Positions 41,287 through 50,042 of a stretch of DNA of 64,000 nt are shown piece by piece. Both the position numbers and the translations under genes were made by a program. The stretch covers positions 1 to 64,000 of the forward strand of contig JAUIGU010000001.1 in the NCBI GenBank assembly GCA_030432595.1, written 5' to 3'. Each line of letters opens with the position of its first letter. Position 1 is the stretch's first letter. Below the pieces are notes generated by a model, which saw nothing but the letters and a program-made list of their open reading frames with translations, was not told the DNA's origin and searched no databases. The DNA comes from Phycisphaerae bacterium. Lineage in GTDB: Bacteria; Planctomycetota; Phycisphaerae; Phycisphaerales; Phycisphaeraceae.

Positions 41287-41325
41287 GGCTCACGTCAGGC
41301 TGCGCGTGAGGTGTGGCACTCGGCC
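41287..41325 (-). repeat. REP-like sequence, GTGCC head
   Basis: On the minus strand it reads GAGTGCCACACCTCACGC, then GCA and a partly complementary strand, closely similar to the copy at 49594-49623. An 11-G run (41252-41262) lies just upstream. Confidence 0.5.
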
Positions 41326-41330
41326 CAAGG

Positions 41331-41657
41331 TTAATACCCGGCGGTATAGAACACATCGACCACGCGATCCGATTCAAACGTGACATGGCATGCGGCCGGC
41401 CAATCGTAATCCCATTTGATTCTTCCGTCGCCGATGTCACGCACATTGGCTGGATGTCCAATGGTCTTGATGACATCTTGGGATGAACCCCCCAGCAAAG
41501 AATACAAGGCGTCTAGTTCTCTCTCGGTCGGCCAGTGATCCAATCGAACAGATTTTGCCGTATTTGGTAAAAGTTGAGCATCGCCCTCAAACATACCGGT
41601 GCATCCAACGGTAAAGCATGTCGTCAACGGCGCTAAGATTCTGCACAGCTTTTTCAT
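41331..41657 (-). CDS. Small lipoprotein, unknown function
   Basis: A 108-residue protein with a lipobox (LAPLTTCFTVGC) after KKLCR. The mature region includes LDALYSLLGGSSQDVIKTIGHPANVRDIGDGRIKWDYDW, reminiscent of the SmpA/OmlA/BamE-like motif in which a conserved Gly-x-P follows a short helix; the resemblance is weak and BamE-like function is only a suggestion. Less GC-rich than its surroundings. The upstream extension of the frame runs through repeat DNA and is not used. Confidence 0.5.
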   Translation of the reverse strand: MKKLCRILAPLTTCFTVGCTGMFEGDAQLLPNTAKSVRLDHWPTERELDALYSLLGGSSQDVIKTIGHPANVRDIGDGRIKWDYDWPAACHVTFESDRVVDVFYTAGY

Positions 41658-41687
41658 CGTTAGAGCAAACGGAGCCCATTTGTCGCG

Positions 41688-41777
41688 GGTGCCACGGTCG
41701 CTTGCGACCGTGCGAATGACATAAAACATCGCGTGTTGAAAGGTCGGAAGAACACGGTCGCAAGCGACCGTGGCACC
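41688..41777. repeat. Inverted pair of GGTGCC REP hairpins
   Basis: The plus-strand copy 41688-41712 (GGTGCC, then CACGGTCGC-TT-GCGACCGTG) faces a minus-strand copy at 41753-41777 with the same stem, separated by 40 bases. This is the REPIN (paired REP) layout. Confidence 0.8.
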
Positions 41778-41853
41778 CAATCCACTACGTTTGAATCACG
41801 GTTGATCTAGATGCAAAATGTGGTCCACAGGCGCGGGTTCATTGGTGTAAAGG

Positions 41854-42930
41854 TCACTCCCGCGGCAGCGGCATGTTCGGGGCGTAGGTCACGACGGGGG
41901 CGTGTTCGCCGTCGATTTGTTTGAGGTTGTCGAGGGCGTTTTCCTGCAAGGCGAGGAACTTGAAGCCGAGGAACTGGGGTTTGCCGGCCTCGGCCTTCTT
42001 CGCGTTGCCGGCGGCGCTGCGGGCGCCGTAGTCGGCGATGCGTTCGCGGCGGACGTGCGGGCTGGCGCTGTGGATCATCCAGAGCTCGCCGGCGTCGTCG
42101 ACCTCGACCAGGCCGAAGTGTCCGACGTACGCGCCGGCGAAGCGGCCGTTGACGCCCAGGTCGGCGGAGTCGCCGGTGGCGGGCGGGGGCGGGGTGCCGC
42201 GGACGATCTGGACGACGTCGCCGTCTTGCAATTGTCCGCGGGCCCGGTCGAGGTTTTCAAAAGGCAGGTAGGTGGTTTGGCCTTCGATGATCCAGTCGTC
42301 GAGTTGGGTGCCGAACTTGTCGCGGAGGAACTTGGCGACGTTGGCCTTGGCTTTGTAGGGGACGGCGGCGTCGCCGGCGATGGACTCGGTGATGTCTTTC
42401 ACGAGCCAGGCGTTGTTGGGGTTCCACTGCGGCTCGGTGTAGTGGTTGCGGGTGGCGACGCCGATGCGTCCGTCGATGTAGCGGATGCGTTGGAGGTAGC
42501 CGAAGAACTGGGCCCAGTCGTCGCCGAGCGCCATGGCGTAGGTGTGCTCGACGAAGACGACGCAGTCGGATTCTTCGAGGTTGTAAAGGGGTTGCGGGTC
42601 GTCGACCTCGAAGGGGAACTCGCCGAGGAGGTAGATGTCGTAGGGTTGGCCGAGCTGGCGGTGGGCGACGGCGAGGATGCGCTCGCGCAGGTCGGGGGTG
42701 GACGCGTGGAGGTGTTGGAGGAAGGTGTCGAGGGCCTTGGGTTCGAGCGTGTAGAGCTTGTCGTCCGGATCGCCGGCGCGCCATTCCGCGGTCACGGCGG
42801 GGTCGAGGTGTTGATCGCTCTGGCAGCCGAGGGTGGTGAGGGCGAAGGCGAGGATGAGGGTTGGGAGGATCCGGACCTTCGCTGCGCTCAGGTGCCGGCT
42901 TAAGAGATGGTTGGGTGTGGGGTGAATCAT
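41854..42930 (-). CDS. DUF1460 (amidase-like) lipoprotein
   Basis: A 358-residue lipoprotein (signal RILPTLILAFALTTLGC). The mature protein matches DUF1460, an NlpC/P60-related cysteine hydrolase fold: HRQLGQPYDIYLLG, the catalytic Cys in LEESDCVVFVEHTYAMAL, IRYIDGRIGVATRNHYTEPQW, and the His in VGHFGLVEV. Related enzymes act on peptidoglycan-derived amide bonds, so a cell-wall recycling or remodelling role is likely at the envelope. The gene starts 20 bases after the end of the large hydrolase gene, so the two may form an operon. The upstream extension of the frame lies inside that gene and is rejected. Confidence 0.75.
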   Translation of the reverse strand: MIHPTPNHLLSRHLSAAKVRILPTLILAFALTTLGCQSDQHLDPAVTAEWRAGDPDDKLYTLEPKALDTFLQHLHASTPDLRERILAVAHRQLGQPYDIYLLGEFPFEVDDPQPLYNLEESDCVVFVEHTYAMALGDDWAQFFGYLQRIRYIDGRIGVATRNHYTEPQWNPNNAWLVKDITESIAGDAAVPYKAKANVAKFLRDKFGTQLDDWIIEGQTTYLPFENLDRARGQLQDGDVVQIVRGTPPPPATGDSADLGVNGRFAGAYVGHFGLVEVDDAGELWMIHSASPHVRRERIADYGARSAAGNAKKAEAGKPQFLGFKFLALQENALDNLKQIDGEHAPVVTYAPNMPLPRE

Positions 42931-42949
42931 GTGTGGTCGTGCTTTCGGG

Positions 42950-45250
42950 TTATCCGATGAATTCGAGGCCGGAGATGGTGTCGTCGGAGTCTTCGTTGCC
43001 GTGGACGATGACGCGGTCGGTCTCGGCTTCGATGGTGACGCGTCCGTGGGGGTCGACGACGCAGACGGGGACGCGGCCGGCGGCCCAGTCGGCCAGGGGC
43101 AACAGCGGCCAGCGCTGGGGCATGTGGCGGTCGGGCTCGACGGTGAGGTATGCGCCGCCGGGCGCGAGGCGGTTGATGGCGAGGCGCGGGGTGGCGAGGA
43201 AGTAGCCCAACGCGACGATGCCGCGCGGGTAGTGGGCGAGGTAGTCGTTGATGTAGGCGTCGGCGAAGCCCAGGGAGTTGTCACCGGTGTTGGACATGAC
43301 CTGGAGGTCCCAGTACTGCTGGGCGGAGGACGGGCCGGACAGGCCGAGGTAGCGGGCGACCATGTCGCGCCAGAGGTTGAGGGAGATGCGGACGCAGTCG
43401 GGGGACTCGGAGGAGTGCCCGTCGCCGTAGCGGCCCTGGTTCTCGCGGTCGGCGGCGATGAGGTCGGCGGTGAGGCGGTCCTTGGGGAACATGGAGGTCT
43501 GTCCGACCATGATGGGCAGGAGCAGGCCGTTGGCGGTGTGGATGGAGTAGGCGTCGGTGCCGGGGAGGCGTTCGAAGGGGACGGGCTTGCCGGTCTCGGG
43601 GTGGAGCATCTCGAGGGCGGAGTTGTCGCAGGCGATGGCGTAGTGGTCGCCGAGCCAGGCGGCGTCGTCGACGCGGCGGGCGTCGCGTTCGAGGCGGGCG
43701 TCGAGTTCGCGGGCCTCGTCGGCGCGGTTGGCCAGGCGGAGCAGGTCGGCGGCGGCGCGCATGCCGGCGAGGCGTTTGATGGCGAGGTAGGTCTGCTTGC
43801 GGGCGAAGCGGACGGCGGCGGGTCCGTCGGCGAGGGTGTTGGCGTTGCCCTCGGTGGGGAAGCCCGAGCCGTCGCGGTCGGCCCAGAGCAGGTAGCGCGT
43901 GAGCCGGCGGACGAGCGGCTTGAGCTTCATGAGCGGCTCGCGGTCGCCGGTCCAGCGCGTGTAGGCCTGGAGCATGAGCAGGTAGTTGCTGTTCTCTTCG
44001 ACCTCCATGGCGTGGAATGACCGCTGCCCGGTGGCGTCGACGCCCGAGCCCAGGTCGTGGCTGAGGATCGAGCCGGACGACGGCGCGTGCGCTTCCTCGT
44101 ACTGCGGCCACTGGAGCAGTTGGAGCTTGAGCAGGTCGGGCCAGAGCGTGAGGTGGAAGAGGCAGCCGTTGTATTCCACGTCGAGCGTGGAGTGGAACAG
44201 GGACGAGCCCTCCCAGACGCTGAACCAGGGGAAGCGTTGCGGGCCGTCTTCGTCGTCGGCGTTTTCTTCGTCGAAGCCGGTACACCAGAACGTGTTCGCG
44301 AGGTAGTTCTGGAAGCTGAGGTTGACCAGGTGCTGCTGGGACCGGTCGAGGGGGGCTTGGTCGATCAGTCTTTCGAACCGGCGGGACAGGGCGAGGTAGT
44401 CGTCGCGGTGCTGAACGGCCTCGGTGATCACGGCGTCGAGGTCGGAGAAGTAGTCGTTGTAGGCCAGGTGAGCCGGGCAGTCGCGCTGCTCGTGGCGGAC
44501 GCGCAGCACGGGCGCATCGGTGTGCGCGGCCCAGACGAGGCGCCACTTCACGCCCGAGCCGGCGTCGGTGACGGGAAGCGTGAGTTTCAGGCCCGCGCCG
44601 CCGCGGTCGTCGTCCCAGACCTGCGTGCCGGGGTTGAGCGAGACGATGCGCTCGGCGACCTCGGCGGGGGCGAGCGAGTCGGGCGGGGTGAGGTCGACGT
44701 CGGGGTCGAAGTGGCGCGGCTCGAGCGCGTTGCGGTAGCGCAGATCGATCTGTCCGGGCTGCGCGGAGACCTGCGTGTCGGGCCGGCGGAGGCGCAGGGC
44801 GAGGGTGATGTCGTCGGGCGTCGGCCCGGCGGCGGCGACGTCACGCACACGATCGACGGGGTTGACGCGCATCTCCAGATAGAACGCGGGCATGACGCAC
44901 ATGCGCCGGTTTTGCGGGTAGAAGACGCTGTGGACGTTGAACTCGAAGCGCAGCCGGTATGCGGCGCTGTAACCGCGGAAGGTGATCGAGTTGATGCGGT
45001 CGAACTGCTCGGGGTTGTAGAGCGGGTGGACGCAGTCGCCTCCCGCGCCGTCGCGCCGGTCGGCGTCGAGGTCGGCGGTGAGCGGGAGCGCACGCAGCGT
45101 CCCGTCGGGCTCGACCAGGCCCACGCACAGGTCCAGCGGCGCGTCGAGGAACCGCCCCAGCGCCGAGTGCATCACCCGGTGCCGGTTCGGCTCGAACAGC
45201 AGCGTGAAGCGGCTGCCCAGCCGGGATACGGTCCAACTCATCGACTGCAT
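42950..45250 (-). CDS. Large six-hairpin-like hydrolase (GH52/DUF4965-like), uncertain
   Basis: A 766-residue protein without signal peptide. The N-terminal 300 residues are beta-rich; the C-terminal 400 look like an (alpha/alpha)6 toroid: TLDVEYNGCLFHLTLWPDLLKLQL, a SGSILSHDLGSG loop, EVEENSNYLLMLQAYTRW, RYLLWADRDGSGFP and DNSLGFADAYINDY. The HDLG loop and the order of elements resemble GH52 beta-xylosidases and DUF4965/glutaminase-type hydrolases, but I cannot assign a family. ATG 45250 follows a GAGGA site at 5-6 bases; longer frames (45292, 45367) lack one. Probably a cytoplasmic glycan hydrolase, upstream of the DUF1460 gene. Confidence 0.5.
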   Translation of the reverse strand: MQSMSWTVSRLGSRFTLLFEPNRHRVMHSALGRFLDAPLDLCVGLVEPDGTLRALPLTADLDADRRDGAGGDCVHPLYNPEQFDRINSITFRGYSAAYRLRFEFNVHSVFYPQNRRMCVMPAFYLEMRVNPVDRVRDVAAAGPTPDDITLALRLRRPDTQVSAQPGQIDLRYRNALEPRHFDPDVDLTPPDSLAPAEVAERIVSLNPGTQVWDDDRGGAGLKLTLPVTDAGSGVKWRLVWAAHTDAPVLRVRHEQRDCPAHLAYNDYFSDLDAVITEAVQHRDDYLALSRRFERLIDQAPLDRSQQHLVNLSFQNYLANTFWCTGFDEENADDEDGPQRFPWFSVWEGSSLFHSTLDVEYNGCLFHLTLWPDLLKLQLLQWPQYEEAHAPSSGSILSHDLGSGVDATGQRSFHAMEVEENSNYLLMLQAYTRWTGDREPLMKLKPLVRRLTRYLLWADRDGSGFPTEGNANTLADGPAAVRFARKQTYLAIKRLAGMRAAADLLRLANRADEARELDARLERDARRVDDAAWLGDHYAIACDNSALEMLHPETGKPVPFERLPGTDAYSIHTANGLLLPIMVGQTSMFPKDRLTADLIAADRENQGRYGDGHSSESPDCVRISLNLWRDMVARYLGLSGPSSAQQYWDLQVMSNTGDNSLGFADAYINDYLAHYPRGIVALGYFLATPRLAINRLAPGGAYLTVEPDRHMPQRWPLLPLADWAAGRVPVCVVDPHGRVTIEAETDRVIVHGNEDSDDTISGLEFIG

Positions 45251-45376
45251 GGGAGTCCTCGGCAGACGCGGCGACGCCGTTACTTCCTCCATCCGGCCCC
45301 GGCCGACCAACGCATCATAAACACGCACCGAATCGGTATGGAAACACGGCGTCACCCCCGACGCCACACGCGACCC

Positions 45377-46579
45377 CTATGACCCCATCGGCAAAGCGCC
45401 CCGCAGCCGGCCCAAAACACGCTCCAACGCCACCACCGCCGCGTCGATCTCCGCTCCCGTGGTGGATCGGCTCAGGGAAAAACGCACCGACCCGTGCGCC
45501 ACTTCCTCCGGGATCCCCATCGCCCGCAGCACCGGCGACGGCTCGAGCGACCCGCTGCTGCACGCCGCGCCCGCCGAGGCGCACACGCCCAACTCGCTCA
45601 GCCCCAGCAGGATCGCCTCGGCCTCCAGCCGGGGGAAGCCTAGGTTGCTCGTGTTCCACAGCCGGCCGTGCCGCGCGTGCTCGGCGTTGACCACGACGTC
45701 GGGCGCGATGCGGCGAACGTCGCGTTCCAGGCGGTCACGCAACGCGAGCCCGGCCACGACCGCGCCGTCGTCGGCCACGAAGCGCCCCGCCAACTCCGCC
45801 GCCACGCCCATCCCGACGATGCCCGGCGTGTTCTCCGTGCCGCCGCGCCGCTCCGTCTCCTGCGGCCCGCCCCGTTGCCGCGGACGCAGCCGCAACCCGC
45901 GCTTCACGAACAACGCCCCGACGCCCTTGGGCCCGTGGAACTTGTGCGACGCCAGCGTGAGCAGATCCACCGCCACCGCCGACACGTCCACCGGCATCTT
46001 GCCCACCGCCTGCGTCGCATCCACATGCAGCAGCACGCGGTGCCGGCGGTCCGACGCACGGTTAATCTCCGCAATCGCCTCCGCCAACTCCGCGATCGGT
46101 TGAATCGTCCCGGTCTCGTTGTTCGCCCACTGCACGCTCACGAGCACCAGGCGGTCTTCGTCGCCGACCAGGCCCGGCAGCGCGTTGAGGTCGATCACGC
46201 CGTCGCCGTCCACCGGCAGCCACGCCACGCGGTTCCCGCCGAGCGCCGCGTCTTCCGCGGGCTCACGCACGGCGCTGTGCTCGACCTGGCTGGTGATGAG
46301 CGTGGCGTCGCCGGCCTGCGCCGCCTTGCCCAGCACGCCGTGGAGCGCGAGGTTGTTGGACTCGGTCCCGCCGGAGGTGAACACGAGGTCCGCCGGCCGG
46401 GCCCCGATCAGCCGCGCGACCTGCTGCCGGGCCAACTCGACGCGCTGGCGGACCTCCTGCCCGAAGCGGTGCACGCTGGACGGGTTGCCCCAGAGTTGCC
46501 GGTGGACCTCATCGACCGCGTCGCGGACTTCCGGTGCCGGCCGGGTCGTGGCGTTGTTGTCGAGGTAGCACAGGTCCAC
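45377..46579 (-). CDS. Cysteine desulfurase, NifS/IscS type
   Basis: A 400-residue PLP enzyme that takes sulfur from cysteine for Fe-S cluster and thiocofactor synthesis. It opens with CYLDNNATTRP and has TSGGTESNN, the PLP-binding Lys in SHKFHGPKG (near residue 212), and the catalytic Cys in SAGAACSSGSLEPS (near 338), the class I (NifS/IscS) arrangement. Length is normal. No scaffold or other isc gene is adjacent. The start is GTG, with TACACT 6 bases upstream and no ribosome site, again leaderless-like. Confidence 0.9.
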   Translation of the reverse strand: MDLCYLDNNATTRPAPEVRDAVDEVHRQLWGNPSSVHRFGQEVRQRVELARQQVARLIGARPADLVFTSGGTESNNLALHGVLGKAAQAGDATLITSQVEHSAVREPAEDAALGGNRVAWLPVDGDGVIDLNALPGLVGDEDRLVLVSVQWANNETGTIQPIAELAEAIAEINRASDRRHRVLLHVDATQAVGKMPVDVSAVAVDLLTLASHKFHGPKGVGALFVKRGLRLRPRQRGGPQETERRGGTENTPGIVGMGVAAELAGRFVADDGAVVAGLALRDRLERDVRRIAPDVVVNAEHARHGRLWNTSNLGFPRLEAEAILLGLSELGVCASAGAACSSGSLEPSPVLRAMGIPEEVAHGSVRFSLSRSTTGAEIDAAVVALERVLGRLRGALPMGS

Positions 46580-46605
46580 GGCGGCAGTGTACGTCGAGGC
46601 AGGGA

Positions 46606-47187
46606 CTAGTCCCGGCTTGCCGCGTCGGGGGCTTGTTTGACTTCATGGAGCCAGCGCGCAATCTCCCGGCGTGAAACCAACCGGATCCGACGCAGATGCG
46701 ACCAAGCCGGATCAGCGAAGAACCGATCTATTTTTTGGCGGCGGTATCCGTACGTGTTCCAAGCCCAGAGGATGATCGAGTCTTTGCTCAGCGCCATGCG
46801 CGCGCTCTCGACGTTTCCGTGCCACAGTTGTTCCCGGGTGACGACCCGCCGGATCGTGCGCCGCGTCACCTGCGCCATCACGGTGCGCCTGGGCAGGTCG
46901 AGCCACACCACTGTGTCGGCACGGGTCACGACCGGCATGTCCTCGGGGTCTTTGGGGGGCACCAGGTTGCCGTCCAGCACCCAGCGTTGTCCCCGGGTCG
47001 CGGCTGCGAACAGGGCTGGCCGACGGTCTCGCGGAACTTCCGTCCAGCCGGGTCCCCAGATCAACGCGTCGTTGCTGACGTACTCCAGTCGGAGCGCGTG
47101 CGCGAGGCGCTTGGCCACGGTCGTCTTGCCGCTGCCGGACGTTCCGACGACGAGGATGCGTTGGCCGGGTTGCATCGGTGGGGCCAT
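46606..47187 (-). CDS. P-loop nucleotide kinase-like protein (FlaR-related)
   Basis: A 193-residue protein with an N-terminal Walker A (VVGTSGSGKTT), a DGN motif in WVLDGNLV and TVVWLDLPR (Walker B-like). The layout matches the adenylate-kinase-like group annotated as DNA topology modulation protein FlaR. Actual substrate unknown; small-molecule phosphorylation is plausible. It is divergent from the FHA-PulE gene; the shared 70-base gap contains TGATAAT reading toward this gene and TACATT reading the other way. Confidence 0.75.
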   Translation of the reverse strand: MAPPMQPGQRILVVGTSGSGKTTVAKRLAHALRLEYVSNDALIWGPGWTEVPRDRRPALFAAATRGQRWVLDGNLVPPKDPEDMPVVTRADTVVWLDLPRRTVMAQVTRRTIRRVVTREQLWHGNVESARMALSKDSIILWAWNTYGYRRQKIDRFFADPAWSHLRRIRLVSRREIARWLHEVKQAPDAASRD

Positions 47188-47240
47188 GCCCTCGCAGGCA
47201 CCGAGACGATCGTGTGATGGCGGGTTGGGGTGGGCCCGGC

Positions 47241-47251
47241 TACATTATCAC
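47241..47251. promoter_or_regulatory. Overlapping divergent -10 boxes
   Basis: TACATTATCA holds TACATT for the plus strand (10 bases before ATG 47257) and its complement TGATAATGTA holds GATAAT for the minus strand gene starting at 47187. Both divergent promoters would share this sequence. Confidence 0.4.
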
Positions 47252-47256
47252 GGTTC

Positions 47257-49020
47257 ATGCCCATCCTTGAAGTGATCAATGCCCAGGCCCAGGTGCTGCG
47301 CCAGGTCCAGTTCGATCAGTCCCGGGTGATCATCGGCCGCGCCGACGACTGCCTGCTCAAGATTGACGACGACGACCAGGTCTCCCGACACCACTGCGAG
47401 GTCGTCCTCCACGAAGGCCGGCACGTCCTCCACGACCTCAACTCCCGCAACGGCACCGTCGTCGGCACCCGCAAGGTCGAGGCCGTCAAGCTCCGCACCG
47501 GCGGCGTCTTCCGCGTGGGCAACACCTTCGTCCGCTTCGTCGACCCCGCCGCCGGCCCCGAATCCGCCAAGCCCTCCAAAGCCCCGATCGGCATGGCCGC
47601 GGCCAACGGCAACGCCGGCGCCGCCGACGACGACTCCGTCTACGACGTCGCCGTCCTCGCCGAAGACGACGACGCGCCCGCCCACGAAACCACCACCACC
47701 GCCGCGGCCGCCGCCGCACGACCCAGCGGCAACGCCTACGGCGCCGACTCGCTCCACTCCCTCGCCACCATCGGGCACGACCCCGGCTTCGGCCTGGACA
47801 AGCTCTCCCTCATCAACGCCCGCAGCCAGATCGTCCACGAAGCCGGCGCCGCCTCCGAGGGCCAGGGCGAATCCCTCCTGGTCGTCCAGCTCATCCTCTA
47901 CGGCGCCGTCCGCACCCGCGCCACCGACATCCACCTCGAGCCGCGCAACGAGGAAGCCATCCTCCGCATGCGCATCGACGGCGCGATGATCGAAGTCTGC
48001 TCCCTCCCGCTCGACCTCACCAAACGCACCGCCTCGCTCATCAAGGTCCTCTGCGACATCGACATCGCCCAGCGCGCCATCATCCAGGAAGGCCACTTCG
48101 CGATGGGCGTGCCCGGCCGCAAGATCGACTACCGCGTCAGCTTCACCCCCGTGCAACACGGCCAGAAGCTCGTCATCCGCGTGCTCGACAAAGCGCTCTC
48201 GCCCCAAACCCTCGAAGACCTCGGCCTCACCGGCGAAGTCGCCGAACGCCTGCAGGCAACCAGCGAACAATCCACCGGGCTCGTCACCATCTGCGGGCCC
48301 ACCGGATCGGGCAAGACCACCACGCTCTACGCCATCCTCCGCGGCATCGACGCCCAGCTCCGCAACGTCATCACCATCGAAGACCCCATCGAGTACGAGC
48401 TGCCCTCCGTCACCCAGATCCCCGTCGATCACGACAAGGGCCACGGCTTCGCGCAACTCCTCCGCTCCTGCCTGCGCCAGGACCCCGACGTCATCGTCGT
48501 CGGCGAGATCCGCGACCGCGACACCGCCATCACCGGCCTGCAAGCCGCCACCACCGGGCACCTCGTCCTCTCCACCATCCACGCCACCGACACCATCGGC
48601 ACCGTCTTCCGCCTGCTCGACCTCGGCGTCGAGCCCTACCTCGTCGCCAGCACCGTCAACCTCGTCCTCGCGCAGCGCCTCGTCCGCACGCTCTGCGAGA
48701 AGTGCAAGCAGCCCACCGACCTGGTCGACCGCGACCTCCGCCGCCTCAACCTCGAAGCCCCGCCCGAAGCAACCGTCTTCGGCCCCGTCGGCTGCGACGA
48801 GTGCTTCGGCACGGGCTACACCGGCCGCACCGCCGCCTTCGAGCTCATGGTCGCCAACGACGCCCTCCGCGACGTCATCCTCGCCACCCCCAACATCGCC
48901 GACCTCAAGGCCGCCGCCCTGGGCGCCGGCATGATCTCCCTCAAAGACCACGCCCGCTCCCTCATCACCAGCGGCGTCACCAGCATCGACGAATGCCACC
49001 GCGTGATCGGGCTGGAGTAG
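47257..49020 (+). CDS. FHA domain fused to PulE/PilB-type assembly ATPase
   Basis: A 587-residue protein. Residues 1-95 form an FHA phosphothreonine-binding domain (GRADDCLLKI, SRHHCEVV, LNSRNGTVV). An Ala/Pro/Asp-rich linker (about 100-175) leads to a GspE/PulE ATPase: TDIHLEPR, Walker A GPTGSGKTT (near residue 347), IEDPIEY, GEIRDRDTA, the His box HATDT and a zinc-binding pair CEKC...CDEC typical of PilB/GspE. It should power a type II secretion or type IV pilus-like machine at the inner membrane. The usual GspE N-terminal domain is replaced by FHA, suggesting control by Ser/Thr phosphorylation. No other pilus genes are adjacent. Confidence 0.85.
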   Translation: MPILEVINAQAQVLRQVQFDQSRVIIGRADDCLLKIDDDDQVSRHHCEVVLHEGRHVLHDLNSRNGTVVGTRKVEAVKLRTGGVFRVGNTFVRFVDPAAGPESAKPSKAPIGMAAANGNAGAADDDSVYDVAVLAEDDDAPAHETTTTAAAAAARPSGNAYGADSLHSLATIGHDPGFGLDKLSLINARSQIVHEAGAASEGQGESLLVVQLILYGAVRTRATDIHLEPRNEEAILRMRIDGAMIEVCSLPLDLTKRTASLIKVLCDIDIAQRAIIQEGHFAMGVPGRKIDYRVSFTPVQHGQKLVIRVLDKALSPQTLEDLGLTGEVAERLQATSEQSTGLVTICGPTGSGKTTTLYAILRGIDAQLRNVITIEDPIEYELPSVTQIPVDHDKGHGFAQLLRSCLRQDPDVIVVGEIRDRDTAITGLQAATTGHLVLSTIHATDTIGTVFRLLDLGVEPYLVASTVNLVLAQRLVRTLCEKCKQPTDLVDRDLRRLNLEAPPEATVFGPVGCDECFGTGYTGRTAAFELMVANDALRDVILATPNIADLKAAALGAGMISLKDHARSLITSGVTSIDECHRVIGLE

Positions 49021-49083
49021 ACCGATCCGCTTGTTAGCAAACGAGCGGCGACTAAAACCTGAGTGGTCAACTAAGTCGCCAAT

Positions 49084-49566
49084 TCATCGAATCTTGGCAT
49101 TCATTTGTTCTTCATACCATGTGAGATGTTGGGAGGCGTTGTCGGCAAAACCTGCAGCTACCAAAAGATCACGCCAATCGGTTTGGGCCAAGTTGATTCC
49201 AACGGCCAAATTCAACGGCGAACGATCAGTCAACTTCAGAACCGCAAATCGAATCCGTTCCATCTCTTCCGGGCTTGAATTCTTGCAGTCCGGGATGTTG
49301 CCGCTCACAGCTCGATAGAGCATGTCAGATATCAAGACTCCTTCGGCTTTTGAGAACACTTTTGAGATTAGATCGCGAGTGCGTTCGGACAGTGGGATTC
49401 CCGACAGTCGGTCTTCTGGTCTATTACCAAAATCGAGCAGATTGCCATCATGGTCAACCAAAAATCGCAAATCGCATTGCGGGCAGACCCCCCAGCACTG
49501 CACAGAACCAAAGTCAGTCCCGCAATCTGGGCATCGGCGCGACCATTTTTTACGAAGCTTTGCCAT
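49084..49566 (-). CDS. Zinc-ribbon protein, unknown function, atypical composition
   Basis: A 160-residue protein. The N-terminal 40 residues carry three Cys pairs (CPDCGTDFGSVQCWGVCPQCDLRF), forming a zinc ribbon; the rest is helical with no family recognised (LTDRSPLNLAVGINLAQTDWRDLLVAAGF). It is clearly less GC-rich than every neighbour and adjoins a repeat-rich gene-free patch, so recent acquisition is likely. The start is the ATG before KLRKKWSRRC; the frame continues upstream into repeat DNA. Confidence 0.55.
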   Translation of the reverse strand: MAKLRKKWSRRCPDCGTDFGSVQCWGVCPQCDLRFLVDHDGNLLDFGNRPEDRLSGIPLSERTRDLISKVFSKAEGVLISDMLYRAVSGNIPDCKNSSPEEMERIRFAVLKLTDRSPLNLAVGINLAQTDWRDLLVAAGFADNASQHLTWYEEQMNAKIR

Positions 49567-49593
49567 GTGGATACCTAGCTTGGCGACCAGCCG

Positions 49594-49623
49594 GGTGCCG
49601 CACCTCACGCGCAGCGTGATGTG
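49594..49623 (+). repeat. REP-like hairpin, GGTGCC head
   Basis: GGTGCC then a 10-bp stem (one mismatch) around a GCA loop: CACCTCACGC-GCA-GCGTGATGTG. Same head and loop as the copy at 40571, but a different stem sequence that still pairs. Confidence 0.65.
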
Positions 49624-49764
49624 CGCGGGCAGTCATTCGGCGTCCCGCACACATCAGCAACGCCGACACACACCACCCGACGCCCAACACGTGTTCGGCA
49701 GAACATCCGCCGCATCCGTCCGATTCTCCGCGCCGGCCGCGCGGCTGTCAACGGTCGGGCACCC

Positions 49765-49885
49765 CACTTAGCCCCGGGCCAATGGCCCGGGGCCGGCGGA
49801 CCACGGCGTGGCCGCGTCTAGGTGCGGAATGAACGGCACCACGTCGGTCACGGTCGGCCCCGGGCGGCTCTCCCGGGGCTAAGTG
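49765..49885. repeat. Inverted pair with CTTAGC head and CCCCGGG hairpins
   Basis: The ends CACTTAGCCCCGGG (49765-49778) and CCCGGGGCTAAGTG (49872-49885) are exact reverse complements. The left one continues into a perfect 10-bp hairpin (GCCCCGGGCC-AAT-GGCCCGGGGC), the right into a similar one. Confidence 0.8.
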
Positions 49886-49909
49886 TTCAAACGGCCATGT
49901 CTCTTCGCG

Positions 49910-50042
49910 TTCCTGCGCACGCTTGGCCCGAGAGTTCTCCGCGACAGCTTGACGTGCGGATAAAATGTAAGTGCAGGTGAAGGGCGTGGCCTCCGCGTGG
50001 GTGCCAGGTGGGTGAGGGCTTGAGTTCCTTAATCACGAAATG
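49910..50042 (-). repeat. Dispersed repeat, copy 2
   Basis: Reverse complement of 5-138; the end-proximal 59 bases (49984-50042) are identical, the remainder has diverged. Confidence 0.8.
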
